A stretch of 64,000 nt of DNA from Nitrospira sp. (lineage in GTDB: Bacteria > Nitrospirota > Nitrospiria > Nitrospirales > Nitrospiraceae), in the NCBI GenBank assembly GCA_030692565.1, contig JAUYAO010000057.1:124001-188000 (forward strand), in the 5' to 3' direction. Made by a program: the position numbers and the translations under genes. Shown in pieces: positions 16,533 through 25,536 of this stretch (positions within the stretch are counted from its first letter, which is position 1; each line of letters begins with the position of its first letter). The notes beneath the pieces were generated by a model. It was not told the origin of the DNA and searched no databases. It saw only the letters and a program-made list of their open reading frames with translations.

Positions 16533-17171
16533 CTATGTCGGCGGGAAGAATTTTACGACGATCGTATGATCCATCCCCGGCGGAGGCGGACGCACCTCCG
16601 TCACTTTGGCCAGCGCATCGAGCGCGGATTGATCGAAGAGGAGACTGCCGGACGAGTTGACGAGGCGGAACTGCAACACACGACCCTGTTCATCGATCAC
16701 CAACTCGCAGAGCACGGCATATTCCAGATCGTCCGGGAGCGACGCCGGGGCCTGATACTTCGACTGAATCGACGCGGTCAAGATATCCGTGTAGCCGGCG
16801 AATCGTCCCCGGCCTTTCCCAATGGCAAACGGATCGGTGCTCACCGGCGGCGGCCCCGGCGCATCGGACGCCTTGGGTGGCGGCGGCGCTTCTGCCTGCT
16901 GAGGGGGAGGTGGAGGCGGCGCCTCTTGCGGCTTCGGCTCCGGCTTGGGCGCCTCCGGTTCCGGTTCTGGTTCCGGTTCCTTTTCAGGCGGAGGGGGCGG
17001 CTCCTCTTTCTTGAAGGCATTCAGCTTGTAGACCTTGATGAGGTCCTGCCCCCATTGGGTTTGCGCCACCCAATAGAGTCCGCCGCCGATGCCGACATGC
17101 ACCAGCCCGACGATCAACAGCGTCGTGCCGAGCTTGCTCTTCTTTTTTTCAAATCCCTTATAGCCGGCCAT
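16533..17171 (-). CDS. tonB: TonB energy transducer
   Basis: A 212-residue TonB. The short cytoplasmic start MAGYKGFEKKKSKLG leads into one membrane helix (about 16-37), then a long Pro/Glu/Lys periplasmic spacer (about 53-110) and a C-terminal TonB domain (about 125-212) with YAVLCELVIDEQGRVLQFRL and SALDALAKV. TonB carries proton-motive energy from ExbB/ExbD to outer-membrane receptors. The His typical of the E. coli transmembrane helix is present (VGLVHVGIG). It is in the same direction as exbB and exbD but separated from exbD by a 178-base repeat block. Its TAG abuts a dispersed element. Confidence 0.92.
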   Translation of the reverse strand: MAGYKGFEKKKSKLGTTLLIVGLVHVGIGGGLYWVAQTQWGQDLIKVYKLNAFKKEEPPPPPEKEPEPEPEPEAPKPEPKPQEAPPPPPPQQAEAPPPPKASDAPGPPPVSTDPFAIGKGRGRFAGYTDILTASIQSKYQAPASLPDDLEYAVLCELVIDEQGRVLQFRLVNSSGSLLFDQSALDALAKVTEVRPPPPGMDHTIVVKFFPPT

Positions 17172-17349
17172 CTCTTCAACTCGTGAAACGTGAAACGTCG
17201 TGCGTGAAGCGCAAGGGGGAAGGCGTCCAACTCGTGAACGGTGAAGCGTGAAACGTGAAGCGTCCCTCGTGAAGCGTCCGAATCCGCAATGAGATACGCT
17301 TCACGTCTTCTTCTGGCGCTTCACGCTTCACGAGGGACGCTTCACGGTC
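17172..17349. repeat. TTCACG inverted-repeat block between exbD and tonB
   Basis: The gap is filled with GTGAA(A/G)CGT units on the left and their complement (ACG(C/T)TTCACG) on the right. A perfect 23-base inverted repeat (17255-17277 with 17323-17345) would give a stable hairpin with a 45-base loop in the mRNA. The motif GTCTTCTTCTGGCG in this block recurs in the next block upstream. Confidence 0.8.
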
Positions 17350-17766
17350 TTAAGGTTCATTGAATGGTTTTGTGGCAATCGCCAGATCCTCGACCGGAAT
17401 CCGCTGGAGGATGTCGAGCACCGCGACCACGTGCTTGTATTCCACGCCGGAATCGCCGCGGAGTACGAGCGGCAACTTGCCGCCCTTGGCCGCTTTCAGA
17501 TCGCGAATCAACTTTTCCAGTTCCGTAATCTTGACCTTCTCTTCGTCCATGTAAATATCGCCGTTCTTCTTCACGGAGAGGGTCGGCGTCGTGGTTTCCA
17601 TTTCCGTTTCGTGCGGAGTGGACTCCGGCAACTTGAGCTCGATCCCCTGCACCGCCGCTGTCGTCGTGATGATGAAAATCACGAGCAGCACCCAGGCCAG
17701 GTCGAGCAACGGGGTCATGTTGATATCGGCGACCGCGCCGTGCGATTTGCGGGAAAAACGTCTCAT
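17350..17766 (-). CDS. exbD: ExbD/TolR-family biopolymer transport protein
   Basis: A 138-residue ExbD with the family layout: short basic N-terminus, SHGAVADINMTPLLDLAWV with the conserved membrane Asp (D22, equal to the proton-path Asp of ExbD), one membrane helix, and a periplasmic domain with LKLPES, VKKNGDIYMDEEKV and LRGDSGVEYKHVVAVLD. It forms the proton channel with ExbB and energises TonB. Repeat blocks flank it on both sides. The start is the ATG at 17766. Confidence 0.93.
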   Translation of the reverse strand: MRRFSRKSHGAVADINMTPLLDLAWVLLVIFIITTTAAVQGIELKLPESTPHETEMETTTPTLSVKKNGDIYMDEEKVKITELEKLIRDLKAAKGGKLPLVLRGDSGVEYKHVVAVLDILQRIPVEDLAIATKPFNEP

Positions 17767-17952
17767 CCCTGCCCTCCGTATCTCGTCTCACGTGAAGCGT
17801 GAAGCGTTATGTCGTGAATTTCGTATCGTGTGAAGCGTGAAACGTCATGCGCGAAGCGCCCGAATCCGAAACGAGATACGCTTCACGTTTCACGAACAAC
17901 GCTTCACGTCTTCTTCTGGCGTTTCACGCTTCACGAGCCACGCTTCACGTCC
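17767..17952. repeat. TTCACG inverted-repeat block between the four-helix-bundle gene and exbD
   Basis: About 170 bases of GTGAAGCGTGAAACGT units and their complements. A stretch of nearly 60 bases (17834-17890) is almost identical to 18391-18447, and GTCTTCTTCTGGCG is shared with the block at 17172-17349. A TGAAGCGTGAAACG / CGTTTCACGCTTCA pair can form a hairpin. Confidence 0.8.
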
Positions 17953-18306
17953 TTAGAGCTTCTTGACCAGGTTCCGCAGCATCCTCGTTTCATGATCGAG
18001 CTTCTCAATGATAAGATCCCGGATATCCCGTTGGACAAATCCAAGGTCCGACGATATCTCCACCTGCGTTTCCAGTTCGGCACAGGAACCCAATGCAATG
18101 AAAAGAAATTGCCGATATTCCTTGCTGTGGAACCGATTGAACCCTTCCGCCACATTCGATGGAATCGAAACCGATGCTCTTCGCATTTGCGCGGCTAAGC
18201 CGTACGCCTCGACCCTGGGGTATGCCGCGGTCGCTCGATAGACATCCAGCACGATCTCTTTCCCCATTTTCCATACATCCAAATCTCGAAAGTTTCGAAT
18301 CTTCAT
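17953..18306 (-). CDS. Four-helix-bundle protein (S23 / rRNA intervening-sequence family)
   Basis: A 117-residue helical protein with the TIGR02436-type signature: FRDLDVWKMGKEIVLDVYRA, AYGLAAQMRRASVSIPSNVA, EGFNRFHSKEYRQFLFIALG and a final LIIEKLDHETRMLRNLVKKL. Members are found in 23S rRNA intervening sequences and the fold is shared with Avd of diversity-generating retroelements. Their molecular role is mostly unknown; a nucleic-acid-binding role is assumed. The start MKIRNFRDL is preceded by GGAGGG. It lies inside the exbB-exbD-tonB run, flanked on both sides by TTCACG hairpin blocks, which suggests that gene and repeats came in together. No reverse transcriptase is in the window. Confidence 0.85.
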   Translation of the reverse strand: MKIRNFRDLDVWKMGKEIVLDVYRATAAYPRVEAYGLAAQMRRASVSIPSNVAEGFNRFHSKEYRQFLFIALGSCAELETQVEISSDLGFVQRDIRDLIIEKLDHETRMLRNLVKKL

Positions 18307-18575
18307 GGGCGCCCTCCTGTGCTGCAAACGCTACCATGCTATGCGGCATCTGAGGAACACCCTGTCAATTCATGAGGTGTGAAACATATCTCGTGAAGCG
18401 TGAAACGTCATGCGTGAAGCGTCCGATCCGAATGCGATACGCTTCACGCTTCACGTCCTTTCCCACACTTCACGACCAACGCTTCACGTGCCTTCTCTGG
18501 CGCTTCACGTTTCACGAACGACGCTTCACGCCCTTTTCCCCGCGCTTCACGCTTCCCGCACAACGCTTCACGTCC
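18307..18575. repeat. TTCACG inverted-repeat block between exbB and the four-helix-bundle gene
   Basis: From about 18375 to 18570 the gap is dominated by GTGAAGCGT/ACGCTTCAC units in opposite orientations, the longest of the three blocks in this operon. It shares near-identical segments with the block at 17767-17952. Only the first 70 bases are non-repetitive. Confidence 0.8.
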
Positions 18576-19358
18576 TCAATGACCCGTCGCCGCTGAGGAA
18601 GGCTCGGCCTCCTGGCGGTGTCCGCCCGGGCGGTAGTCTTCGGGATCTTCCGATTCGGCCGCGGCGCCTTTTTTCTCCTGGAGATAGTCCGTCATGAAGA
18701 CGGTTTCGAGATGGGCCGCAAAATTATCGAGTTCCATGGTCAGCGTTTTTGTCTTGGTCACGAGGAAGTTGTAGCAAAAGAGGGACGGGATCGCGACCAT
18801 GAGTCCCGCGACCGTCGCGATGAGCGCCGAGGCGACGCCCGGAGCCATAGTCGCGAGGGTGGCTGACTGCGCCTTGCCGATGCCGGCGAACGTGTCCATG
18901 ACGCCCCAGACGGTCCCGAGCAGTCCGATGAACGGCCCGCCGCTGATGGCCGTCGCCAGCACGATCATGCCGGACTCCAGGCTGACCGCCGCCTCACCGA
19001 GCACGCGCTCCAACGCAATCCGCACGGCGCTCATGCCGTGATGCGGAATCTTTTCCCCCTCATACTTTTCCTGCTGCACCTTGAGTTCTTCGCAGCCGCC
19101 ATAATAGACGTCGTACATCGGCGAGCCCTGTAGCTGCTTGATCGGGCCTTTGCTGAACACGACCAGGGGACCTTTGGACTTCGAGTAGTAACCGAGGAAG
19201 AGCCCGTTCCGATTTTTCGCTTTGCTCAACTGCCGGAACTTGTTGATGATGACCGTCCAGCTGACCAGCGAGAAAAACAGCAGTACGGAGATCGTGATCT
19301 TTCCTTCGAGCGTCGCATGACTCAGCGCGAACGCCACGCCCCCTGAACTTGTTTCCAT
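18576..19358 (-). CDS. exbB: ExbB/TolQ-family proton channel protein
   Basis: A 260-residue MotA/TolQ/ExbB protein with three membrane segments: ITISVLLFFSLVSWTVIINK, a helix near GGPFIGLLGTVWGVMDTF that carries the conserved G-L-x-G-T-V-x-G-V motif, and GVASALIATVAGLMVAIPSL. It builds the proton channel with ExbD. Its ATG lies 18 bases after the tpsA stop with AAAGGA upstream, so it is clearly in the tpsB-tpsA operon. The C-terminal 40 residues are hydrophilic and Glu-rich. This close coupling of a two-partner secretion locus with a Ton motor is unusual. Confidence 0.93.
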   Translation of the reverse strand: METSSGGVAFALSHATLEGKITISVLLFFSLVSWTVIINKFRQLSKAKNRNGLFLGYYSKSKGPLVVFSKGPIKQLQGSPMYDVYYGGCEELKVQQEKYEGEKIPHHGMSAVRIALERVLGEAAVSLESGMIVLATAISGGPFIGLLGTVWGVMDTFAGIGKAQSATLATMAPGVASALIATVAGLMVAIPSLFCYNFLVTKTKTLTMELDNFAAHLETVFMTDYLQEKKGAAAESEDPEDYRPGGHRQEAEPSSAATGH

Positions 19359-19376
19359 CTGCGTCGTCCTTTCCGG

Positions 19377-22300
19377 TTAGCTGCCTGCTTGCGGCTTCAC
19401 ATCGACTTGAATGACCACGCCGCGTTTCACGCGGATGGATTTGGCCAGTTGCGTGGCGGTCGACTTGCCGTCCGATTTTTTCGCTTCTTTGGTTTCTCTC
19501 GATTGGCCCGACGATTCCACCGCGCTTTCCTGCACGGCATCCGACTGTTTCACACCCGTCGCGGTCGCCGCCGCCGTCGTGGAGGCCGCGCCGGCCGTTC
19601 CGCCTCCGCCTAACGCGACCGGAGGCGCCGCGGCTCCGGCCGGAGCCAGCCCGCCGATGGCCGGAGGCGACGGCAGGATCGGGGGGCGCGGAAACTCGAC
19701 AATACCCTGAACTTCACCGCCCTGGAAATCGACGATCGGCGCGTTCAGCGTCACACGGCGCCCGCGGATACCGGCCGGCGGAATGATGATGCTGCCCCGC
19801 TCAGCCGTCAGGGTGATGTCGCCGAGCTTCGACCGCTCGATAAACGGCCTGAGCACCGTTTCATTGAAAATCGGCAGGCGCTCCGCGCGCAACCGGTTGG
19901 CCTGTTCATTGATCGCCGTGACGTCGCGGCCGAAGAATCCTTCCCGATTCGCCAGGTCCACCAGCGCATTGATCTCCGGATCGTTGAAGGTCGGGAAGAC
20001 CAGCGGCTGCGGATCTCCGGGATGGAAGGTAAAGATGCCGCTGCCGGGCACTTCAAAGACCTTTTCCATGAGGATAGGGGTGCCGTCCTGGTTGAATTTC
20101 GGATTGCCCAGGCCGTCCAACTCGGGAACCAGCACTTTAAACAGCGCGCGCTCGTCCTTGCTCCCGCTCCCGGCATTAATCTTACCGGCCACCGAGGTGA
20201 GCCGGATATCGCCGCCGCCCAACGTCGCGATGCGCGACTTGTTCACATCGATATCGCCCTTAGCCCTGATGAGAATCGCCGCCGGATCTTTCACGAGCTG
20301 TACGGTGACGGTTCCATCCGGATTCACGATCGGCGCCTTTGCCATCTGCCCGACCGATCCGCCTTCTATGACTTGAATGCCCGTCGACGCCCCGCTTTCA
20401 CCCGCCGATCGGGAGCTGTTTTCGCCGATGTTCACCCGGCCGCCGGCGGCTGGAAGATTCATTCCCCCGCGCACGGAGTCCGGAAACTGGAGGGGATAGA
20501 GGACGCTGTTGTCGTAGCCCACGATGTAGGGCTTGGATTCGTCATACCCGTGAATGGAAATCCCGGCCCCGTTCCGGCTGACGATGGTCGACGTCACCAT
20601 ATCGAGCCCGTTGCCGACCGCGATGTCGAGCAGGCCGCCGAGATCGCCCGCCTTGCTGCGATCCATGCTGATCCCCTGGCCGTCGGCGAGATCCAGCGTT
20701 CCTTTCGCGATCACCCGCGCAGTCCCCGGACCGGAGAATGCGAGAATGCCTTCGCCGGCCTCTCCCTTGCCCAGATTAATGTCCTGAGCCTTGACAGTCG
20801 CGGCCACCTTGGGAGACGTCACCGTCACAGTGGTGTCTCTCACCACCACGTTGACGAGATTGGCCGGATCGACGGCTTCCTGTTTGTTCCAGGGCCGAAT
20901 CTCGACCTGGCCGCTCGTCGGATTGACCGCCCGGATCAACACCACGTCGGCATCGGTGATCGGCCGCAACCGGTTCGTGTTTGGATCCAGAAACAAGGGC
21001 ACGTGTTCGGTGAGCGTCTGGGTCTGGGTGCCAAGATCGGGCAGATAGATCCTCGCGCTGACCTGTTCGATCCGGTTGCCCGCTTCAACCAGAACTTCCT
21101 TGCGGAACGGCCGGCTCACCAGATCGAGAAACAACTTACTGATGTTGCCCAGCTCGGCAATGACACTCACCGGCGCAAGCGAGGCCGGGTTCTCGGTCGC
21201 TACAGGGCGGTTGTTACTGACAAGCGATCCGACTGCTGCGAGGTCCGCGTTCCCCGCCAGCGCCGCAGGATCGACTTGGAGCAATTTGACGGTCGGCGGA
21301 TTCCCCTCCCCGTCCCGAAATGCATAAGCAGGAAATTCGCTCGGAGGAGCCTGATCGAAGAGAGGCCGGGGAGGCAGGGTGTCGCTGCCGGGCTTATTCG
21401 CGAGGAAGGGCCATAAATCGGGCCGCTGGAGAAGCGTCCGCTGATCGACGGCGACCCACTGCCCTCCCGCCAGCCCCCCGTAGCCCACATAGAGCCAGAT
21501 GAAATTCTCATCGGCTCCCCGCACTAACTTTGGAACGCCTTGGATATCCTGCTTCGCAAAGAACTTCACGGATCCCGTCGGGGAAGGGAGAAACGTCAGA
21601 TTCGAGCGGATCTGGATGGTGCCCTTCTCGGCCCTCGCCTCGAAGGACGCAGGCAGCAGGGCGCTCAGCACATCGACCAGCAGGGATTGACGCCCGGCAT
21701 CGCGATTATTGGTATTGATGATAATATGCCCGTCACGAGACACGATCGTCGCTTTGTTGCGCTCCAATCCGGCGGCAAATGCCGGCTCCCGTGGCACCCC
21801 TGTCGCCAGATCGATTCCGCCGACGAGTCCCGCATCACGGATCCGCTGAAGATACACATTGCCTCCGGCGGTGACGGTGAGATTGCCGTTGGAGAGCGCA
21901 AAGTCGGCATACTGTCTGGACGATTCCGCGATCGTCGTGGTCTGCGGCAGGCCGTTCGATCCCAGCGGCAGGTTAGTCTCGCCGATGACCCCTCCGACCG
22001 TGACGGTATGTTGCGGCAGCGGCCCGGCGCTGTCGAGATTGCGCAAGACGAATCCCGGCCCGCTCTTTACCCCGTTGGGCGACCCGCCCAGAAAATTCCG
22101 GGCCACGTCGAGGACTAACTTTCCCGCCCCTTCGATACTGATGCCCTGCACACTGAAAAGTCCCAGCGGGCCTCCGGATTCATCGACCGCCGTCCCGGCG
22201 ATGAGGTCCTGGCCGGTCTTGATCGACACTCCGCCTCCGCCGCTCGCCTGCACGACTGAGAGCGCGCCGGTGGCCGGATCGTCCAAGCGGACATCCCCCG

Positions 22301-23681
22301 TCTTCGCATGGAGCGTGACGCTGCCGCCGTGCGCCGTCGCCAGCGTGGATCCGGCAAACCCGGTGAACAGAATGTGGCGCTCGGCGGTGCCCGCGATATT
22401 CCAGAGCGCGGGCAGCCCGAGGGGAAAGGGATTATTGAACAAGATGAGGTTGTCGAAGAGCAGATCGCGGCCCGCCTCGAATCGAATCGTGCCTCCGCCT
22501 GCCGGAGGTTGCACCAGACTCAAGTCGAACAGGCCGGTGATGCGGAGGTCTTCTCCGAGCAGCGAGGTGAAGAGTATGTCCTGGAAATTGGTGGCGGCAA
22601 ATCCCGTGAGGTCGACTTCCACCGGATCGATGAGGAGCCGCCCGCCCCGGTAGCCCGCTGCCGCGTTTGCCACAAAGCGGCCACCCAGAAATACGTTCTT
22701 GCCACTCAATTCAACCGAACCTCCATGGCCGCCCTTTGCGCCGCCCGAGACATCCAGCGTGGCGCCCTTCTCGAATCTCGCCGTACCCTTGGTCTTATCG
22801 GCAATTGCGATAATCGTTCCGCCATTAGCGGGTCCGTCCCCACTGCCTTTCGCAATCGTCTGACTCCCGGACTTCAGCGTGAGGATCTCGCTCGCAAAGA
22901 GTTCGATTTTGCCGTTCCGTTCCCGCACGCTGTTTGCTTGGACGAGACCCTCTTGATTCACGACCCGGCCCGCTAACGTGATCTGGCCGCCGTCCGCAAT
23001 CAGGTCCTTCAAGTTCACGGCGTGGCCGATGGGCGCGGAAATTTCCGCGAGGAATCCCTGCCCGTCAGGCCGATTCGACAGATAGGCCTTGGCCCCCGCT
23101 GCCAGCACGATCGAACCGCCCGGCGTGGTAATGATGCCGCTGTTCTCGACGTTCGGCGCGAGCAGATACACCCCGTCATGGGCTCCGTGAATACGGCCCA
23201 TGTTTTTCACAAGTCCTTCGATCCCGGCGCCCTCGAACGAATAGAAACCCCGCATGAAATTTTCATTGGTCAGGTTGAGCGAGGACGCGATGAGCCCTCC
23301 GACATTCACCTGGGCATTCGGTCCGAAGACGACGCCGTTCGGATTCAGCAGGATGACGGTGCCGTTGGCGTTCAGGCTGCCGAAAATCTGGCTGGGGTTG
23401 TGATCGAAGATGCGGTTCAACGCAATGGCATTGACGTTCGGCTGGATGAACCGGGTCACTTCGTTCGGCGCAATGTTGAATTGCTGCCAGTTGATGATGG
23501 CCCGCTGGGAAGCCTGGGCGATCGTCACCTGCGCGGTGCTGAGGCCCGACACCGCCGCTTCTCCGGCCACGACAGCCGGCCCGGTGGGATTGGCGAGCAG
23601 CACGGGCACGGCGAGCATCTGAGCCGTATAGGCGATCACGACCGCCAGGGCCGTGAGCGATGACTGGTTCCTGGTCTTCAT
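19377..23681 (-). CDS. TpsA exoprotein with filamentous-haemagglutinin TPS domain
   Basis: A 1,434-residue secreted protein. The signal region (about 1-30) is followed by a TPS/haemagglutinin activity domain (about 40-270) with INWQQFNIAPNEVTRFIQP and LLNPNGVVFGPNAQVNVGGL (NPNG at 113-116), the parts recognised by the TpsB POTRA domains. The central part is a beta-helix of repeated G-rich strands. Near the C-terminus are a Pro/Ala linker (PPILPSPPAIGG), a Ser/Thr/Lys-rich stretch and a final IRVKRGVVIQVDVKPQAGS. The ATG at 23681 is 16 bases after the tpsB stop; a GTG at 23693 is the alternative. It is exported by the upstream TpsB, and likely works as an adhesin or matrix protein; a toxin role is not indicated. 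Confidence 0.88.
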   Translation of the reverse strand: MKTRNQSSLTALAVVIAYTAQMLAVPVLLANPTGPAVVAGEAAVSGLSTAQVTIAQASQRAIINWQQFNIAPNEVTRFIQPNVNAIALNRIFDHNPSQIFGSLNANGTVILLNPNGVVFGPNAQVNVGGLIASSLNLTNENFMRGFYSFEGAGIEGLVKNMGRIHGAHDGVYLLAPNVENSGIITTPGGSIVLAAGAKAYLSNRPDGQGFLAEISAPIGHAVNLKDLIADGGQITLAGRVVNQEGLVQANSVRERNGKIELFASEILTLKSGSQTIAKGSGDGPANGGTIIAIADKTKGTARFEKGATLDVSGGAKGGHGGSVELSGKNVFLGGRFVANAAAGYRGGRLLIDPVEVDLTGFAATNFQDILFTSLLGEDLRITGLFDLSLVQPPAGGGTIRFEAGRDLLFDNLILFNNPFPLGLPALWNIAGTAERHILFTGFAGSTLATAHGGSVTLHAKTGDVRLDDPATGALSVVQASGGGGVSIKTGQDLIAGTAVDESGGPLGLFSVQGISIEGAGKLVLDVARNFLGGSPNGVKSGPGFVLRNLDSAGPLPQHTVTVGGVIGETNLPLGSNGLPQTTTIAESSRQYADFALSNGNLTVTAGGNVYLQRIRDAGLVGGIDLATGVPREPAFAAGLERNKATIVSRDGHIIINTNNRDAGRQSLLVDVLSALLPASFEARAEKGTIQIRSNLTFLPSPTGSVKFFAKQDIQGVPKLVRGADENFIWLYVGYGGLAGGQWVAVDQRTLLQRPDLWPFLANKPGSDTLPPRPLFDQAPPSEFPAYAFRDGEGNPPTVKLLQVDPAALAGNADLAAVGSLVSNNRPVATENPASLAPVSVIAELGNISKLFLDLVSRPFRKEVLVEAGNRIEQVSARIYLPDLGTQTQTLTEHVPLFLDPNTNRLRPITDADVVLIRAVNPTSGQVEIRPWNKQEAVDPANLVNVVVRDTTVTVTSPKVAATVKAQDINLGKGEAGEGILAFSGPGTARVIAKGTLDLADGQGISMDRSKAGDLGGLLDIAVGNGLDMVTSTIVSRNGAGISIHGYDESKPYIVGYDNSVLYPLQFPDSVRGGMNLPAAGGRVNIGENSSRSAGESGASTGIQVIEGGSVGQMAKAPIVNPDGTVTVQLVKDPAAILIRAKGDIDVNKSRIATLGGGDIRLTSVAGKINAGSGSKDERALFKVLVPELDGLGNPKFNQDGTPILMEKVFEVPGSGIFTFHPGDPQPLVFPTFNDPEINALVDLANREGFFGRDVTAINEQANRLRAERLPIFNETVLRPFIERSKLGDITLTAERGSIIIPPAGIRGRRVTLNAPIVDFQGGEVQGIVEFPRPPILPSPPAIGGLAPAGAAAPPVALGGGGTAGAASTTAAATATGVKQSDAVQESAVESSGQSRETKEAKKSDGKSTATQLAKSIRVKRGVVIQVDVKPQAGS

Positions 23682-23697
23682 GTACAGCCTCACAATC

Positions 23698-25536
23698 CTA
23701 GAACGCTAATCCGACGGAGAAATGGATGAAGGTATCGCCGCGCTTCGTATTCAGCGTCTGCCGCAGCGCGAACCCTTCGTCGATCATGAGCTGGCCCACA
23801 TCCTTCGGAAACTTGACCCGCAGACCGCCGCCGACACCTTCGAGCCGGAATTGCGACGCCTGGCCGGCCGGCGCCTGGAGCACCCAGAGTTGGGCCACAT
23901 CGTAAAACGCCGCCGCTTTCACCCGGATCGTATAATCAGAGCTTTTGCGGCGCTGCCAGATGCGATCGATGGGAATTGCCACCAGTTCAGGAGTTGTCAG
24001 TTCAGCCCGCCCGCGGACGCCATGGTCGCCGATGGCCTCAAAGGTTAGGTAGCCGCGCACCGTGTCCACGCCGCCGGCGAACAATTGTTCAGCCGGAATC
24101 AACGGCTGGCTGGCCCACTGCCCGTCAGCATGGAGGGACAGCGTGAAGTCTCCCGGCAGGTTCTGCGTGCGATCGAGCGCCGCCTGGAGCACCCCGAACG
24201 TGCCGGTCGATCCCCGGCGGTTGCCGGGTTTGTTAAAGGGGTCGTTCGGGTCTCCGGCGAAATCCTCTTTCCTGCCCCCCGGGATCAGTCCGGCCACATA
24301 CCCTTTTGCCGAGAGCGACGCCTTGGTCAGACCCTGTCCGTAGGGGAAAAATCCGGCGTAGCCGAGAAAGGCCGGCGTGTACTGGACCGGACTCAGAACC
24401 ACAGCCGAGAATCCCCCATCGAACAACGCCTCCGTTTTCTCCAGCCGCTTGAAATCGAACCCCACCGACAGCTGATGGGTATTCCGGCCCCCTGAGAAGA
24501 GCGGCATGATATAGCGGGCGCCGGCGATGGTCGCGTTGCCGGCAAATGTGACATCGCCTCCGCCGCCGAGCGCGATCCCCGACCCCGCCAGCACCGACTT
24601 GCTCTGGGATTTCGAGGCATAGACAGCCAGGAGATGATCCGGCCAGCTCACCGGATAGACGAAACTCACGCCGTAGTTCTGCACGGCCCCCCAGTCGGTC
24701 GGCGTCTGCACCGTATTCACCGTGAGAATTTCGTCTCCTCCGAACACATTCGTATGCTGGACCTCCGCGATCAGGCGATTGGCGGGTGTGGTAATAGGGC
24801 CCCTGTTGTCGGCCTCCAGTTTTCCGTGCACCGGCAGTCGATCGGTCGTCTTGAGTTCGAGATTTACGGTGCCCGGCTCGGTCCCCGGTTTGAGCACCGG
24901 CGCAACTTTCAAATCGGGATTCCCGTTGAGCGCGGTCAGCTCTTTGACGAAGGTCGGTTCATACAGCAACGCGCCGGGCTGCACGGAGGGCAGCTTCCCG
25001 CGAATGTTCGACCACTCGTAATGTTCGTTGCCCGTCACCGTGATTTCCATGAGCCGGCTTTCCAATACCTGTAACCGCACCACCCCGTTCTCGATCGTCT
25101 GCTCGGGCAGATTCACCAGCACGGTGAGATACCCGGCATCGTGATACAGCTTCTCCAACTCGACACGCGCTTTCTCCACATCCGTAATCTGCTTTTCGCC
25201 GCCTTTGTGGCGATCGAGCAGGTTGTCGATCTTTGCCTGGTCCAGAATCGTATTCCCCTCGACGAGAAAGGTGGTGATGGCAAATCGTACGGCCTGCTGA
25301 TCGATGGCAGGGCTCGCATCCGGCATCGTCTCGGCGCGAGGCAGCGGCTCGCGGCGCGCCGGCGCATCGGCAGCCGTCGTCGCCTGCGGCTGCCGCGACG
25401 CTCCCGGCAAGTCCTTCGGCGCGCCCGCTTGCGCAGAGCTCCCCGATGATTTGCGATTGTCGCGCGCCTCACTGACTCCGTTTCCCGCGCTGCCCCACAC
25501 CAGCACCCCGATCACAAGCCACCCCACCCTCTTCAT
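23698..25536 (-). CDS. TpsB outer-membrane transporter (ShlB/FhaC/HecB family)
   Basis: A 612-residue outer-membrane protein. After a signal peptide (MKRVGWLVIGVLVWGSAG) and a Ser/Ala/Pro-rich linker, a first POTRA domain holds FLVEGNTILDQAKIDNLLD and LVNLPEQTIENGVVRLQVLE; the second POTRA contains ITVTGNEHYEWSNIRGKL. The 16-stranded barrel shows the family motifs VRGYL (about residue 493) and FYDVAQLW, a variant of F-x-D-x-G. I choose the ATG at 25536 with its signal peptide; the frame opens earlier at 25593. It exports the TpsA encoded 16 bases downstream. A 7-4-7 repeat cluster lies in the upstream divergent region. Confidence 0.9.
   Translation of the reverse strand: MKRVGWLVIGVLVWGSAGNGVSEARDNRKSSGSSAQAGAPKDLPGASRQPQATTAADAPARREPLPRAETMPDASPAIDQQAVRFAITTFLVEGNTILDQAKIDNLLDRHKGGEKQITDVEKARVELEKLYHDAGYLTVLVNLPEQTIENGVVRLQVLESRLMEITVTGNEHYEWSNIRGKLPSVQPGALLYEPTFVKELTALNGNPDLKVAPVLKPGTEPGTVNLELKTTDRLPVHGKLEADNRGPITTPANRLIAEVQHTNVFGGDEILTVNTVQTPTDWGAVQNYGVSFVYPVSWPDHLLAVYASKSQSKSVLAGSGIALGGGGDVTFAGNATIAGARYIMPLFSGGRNTHQLSVGFDFKRLEKTEALFDGGFSAVVLSPVQYTPAFLGYAGFFPYGQGLTKASLSAKGYVAGLIPGGRKEDFAGDPNDPFNKPGNRRGSTGTFGVLQAALDRTQNLPGDFTLSLHADGQWASQPLIPAEQLFAGGVDTVRGYLTFEAIGDHGVRGRAELTTPELVAIPIDRIWQRRKSSDYTIRVKAAAFYDVAQLWVLQAPAGQASQFRLEGVGGGLRVKFPKDVGQLMIDEGFALRQTLNTKRGDTFIHFSVGLAF

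Noticed and set aside
17172-18575. A CRISPR array, because of the short repeated TTCACG units
   Set aside because: Repeat and gap lengths are irregular, units occur in both orientations, no unique spacers are present, and no cas genes are nearby.
20022-21416. A 464-residue plus-strand frame opposite tpsA
   Set aside because: It is a shadow of the TpsA coding sequence, without signal peptide or conserved motifs.
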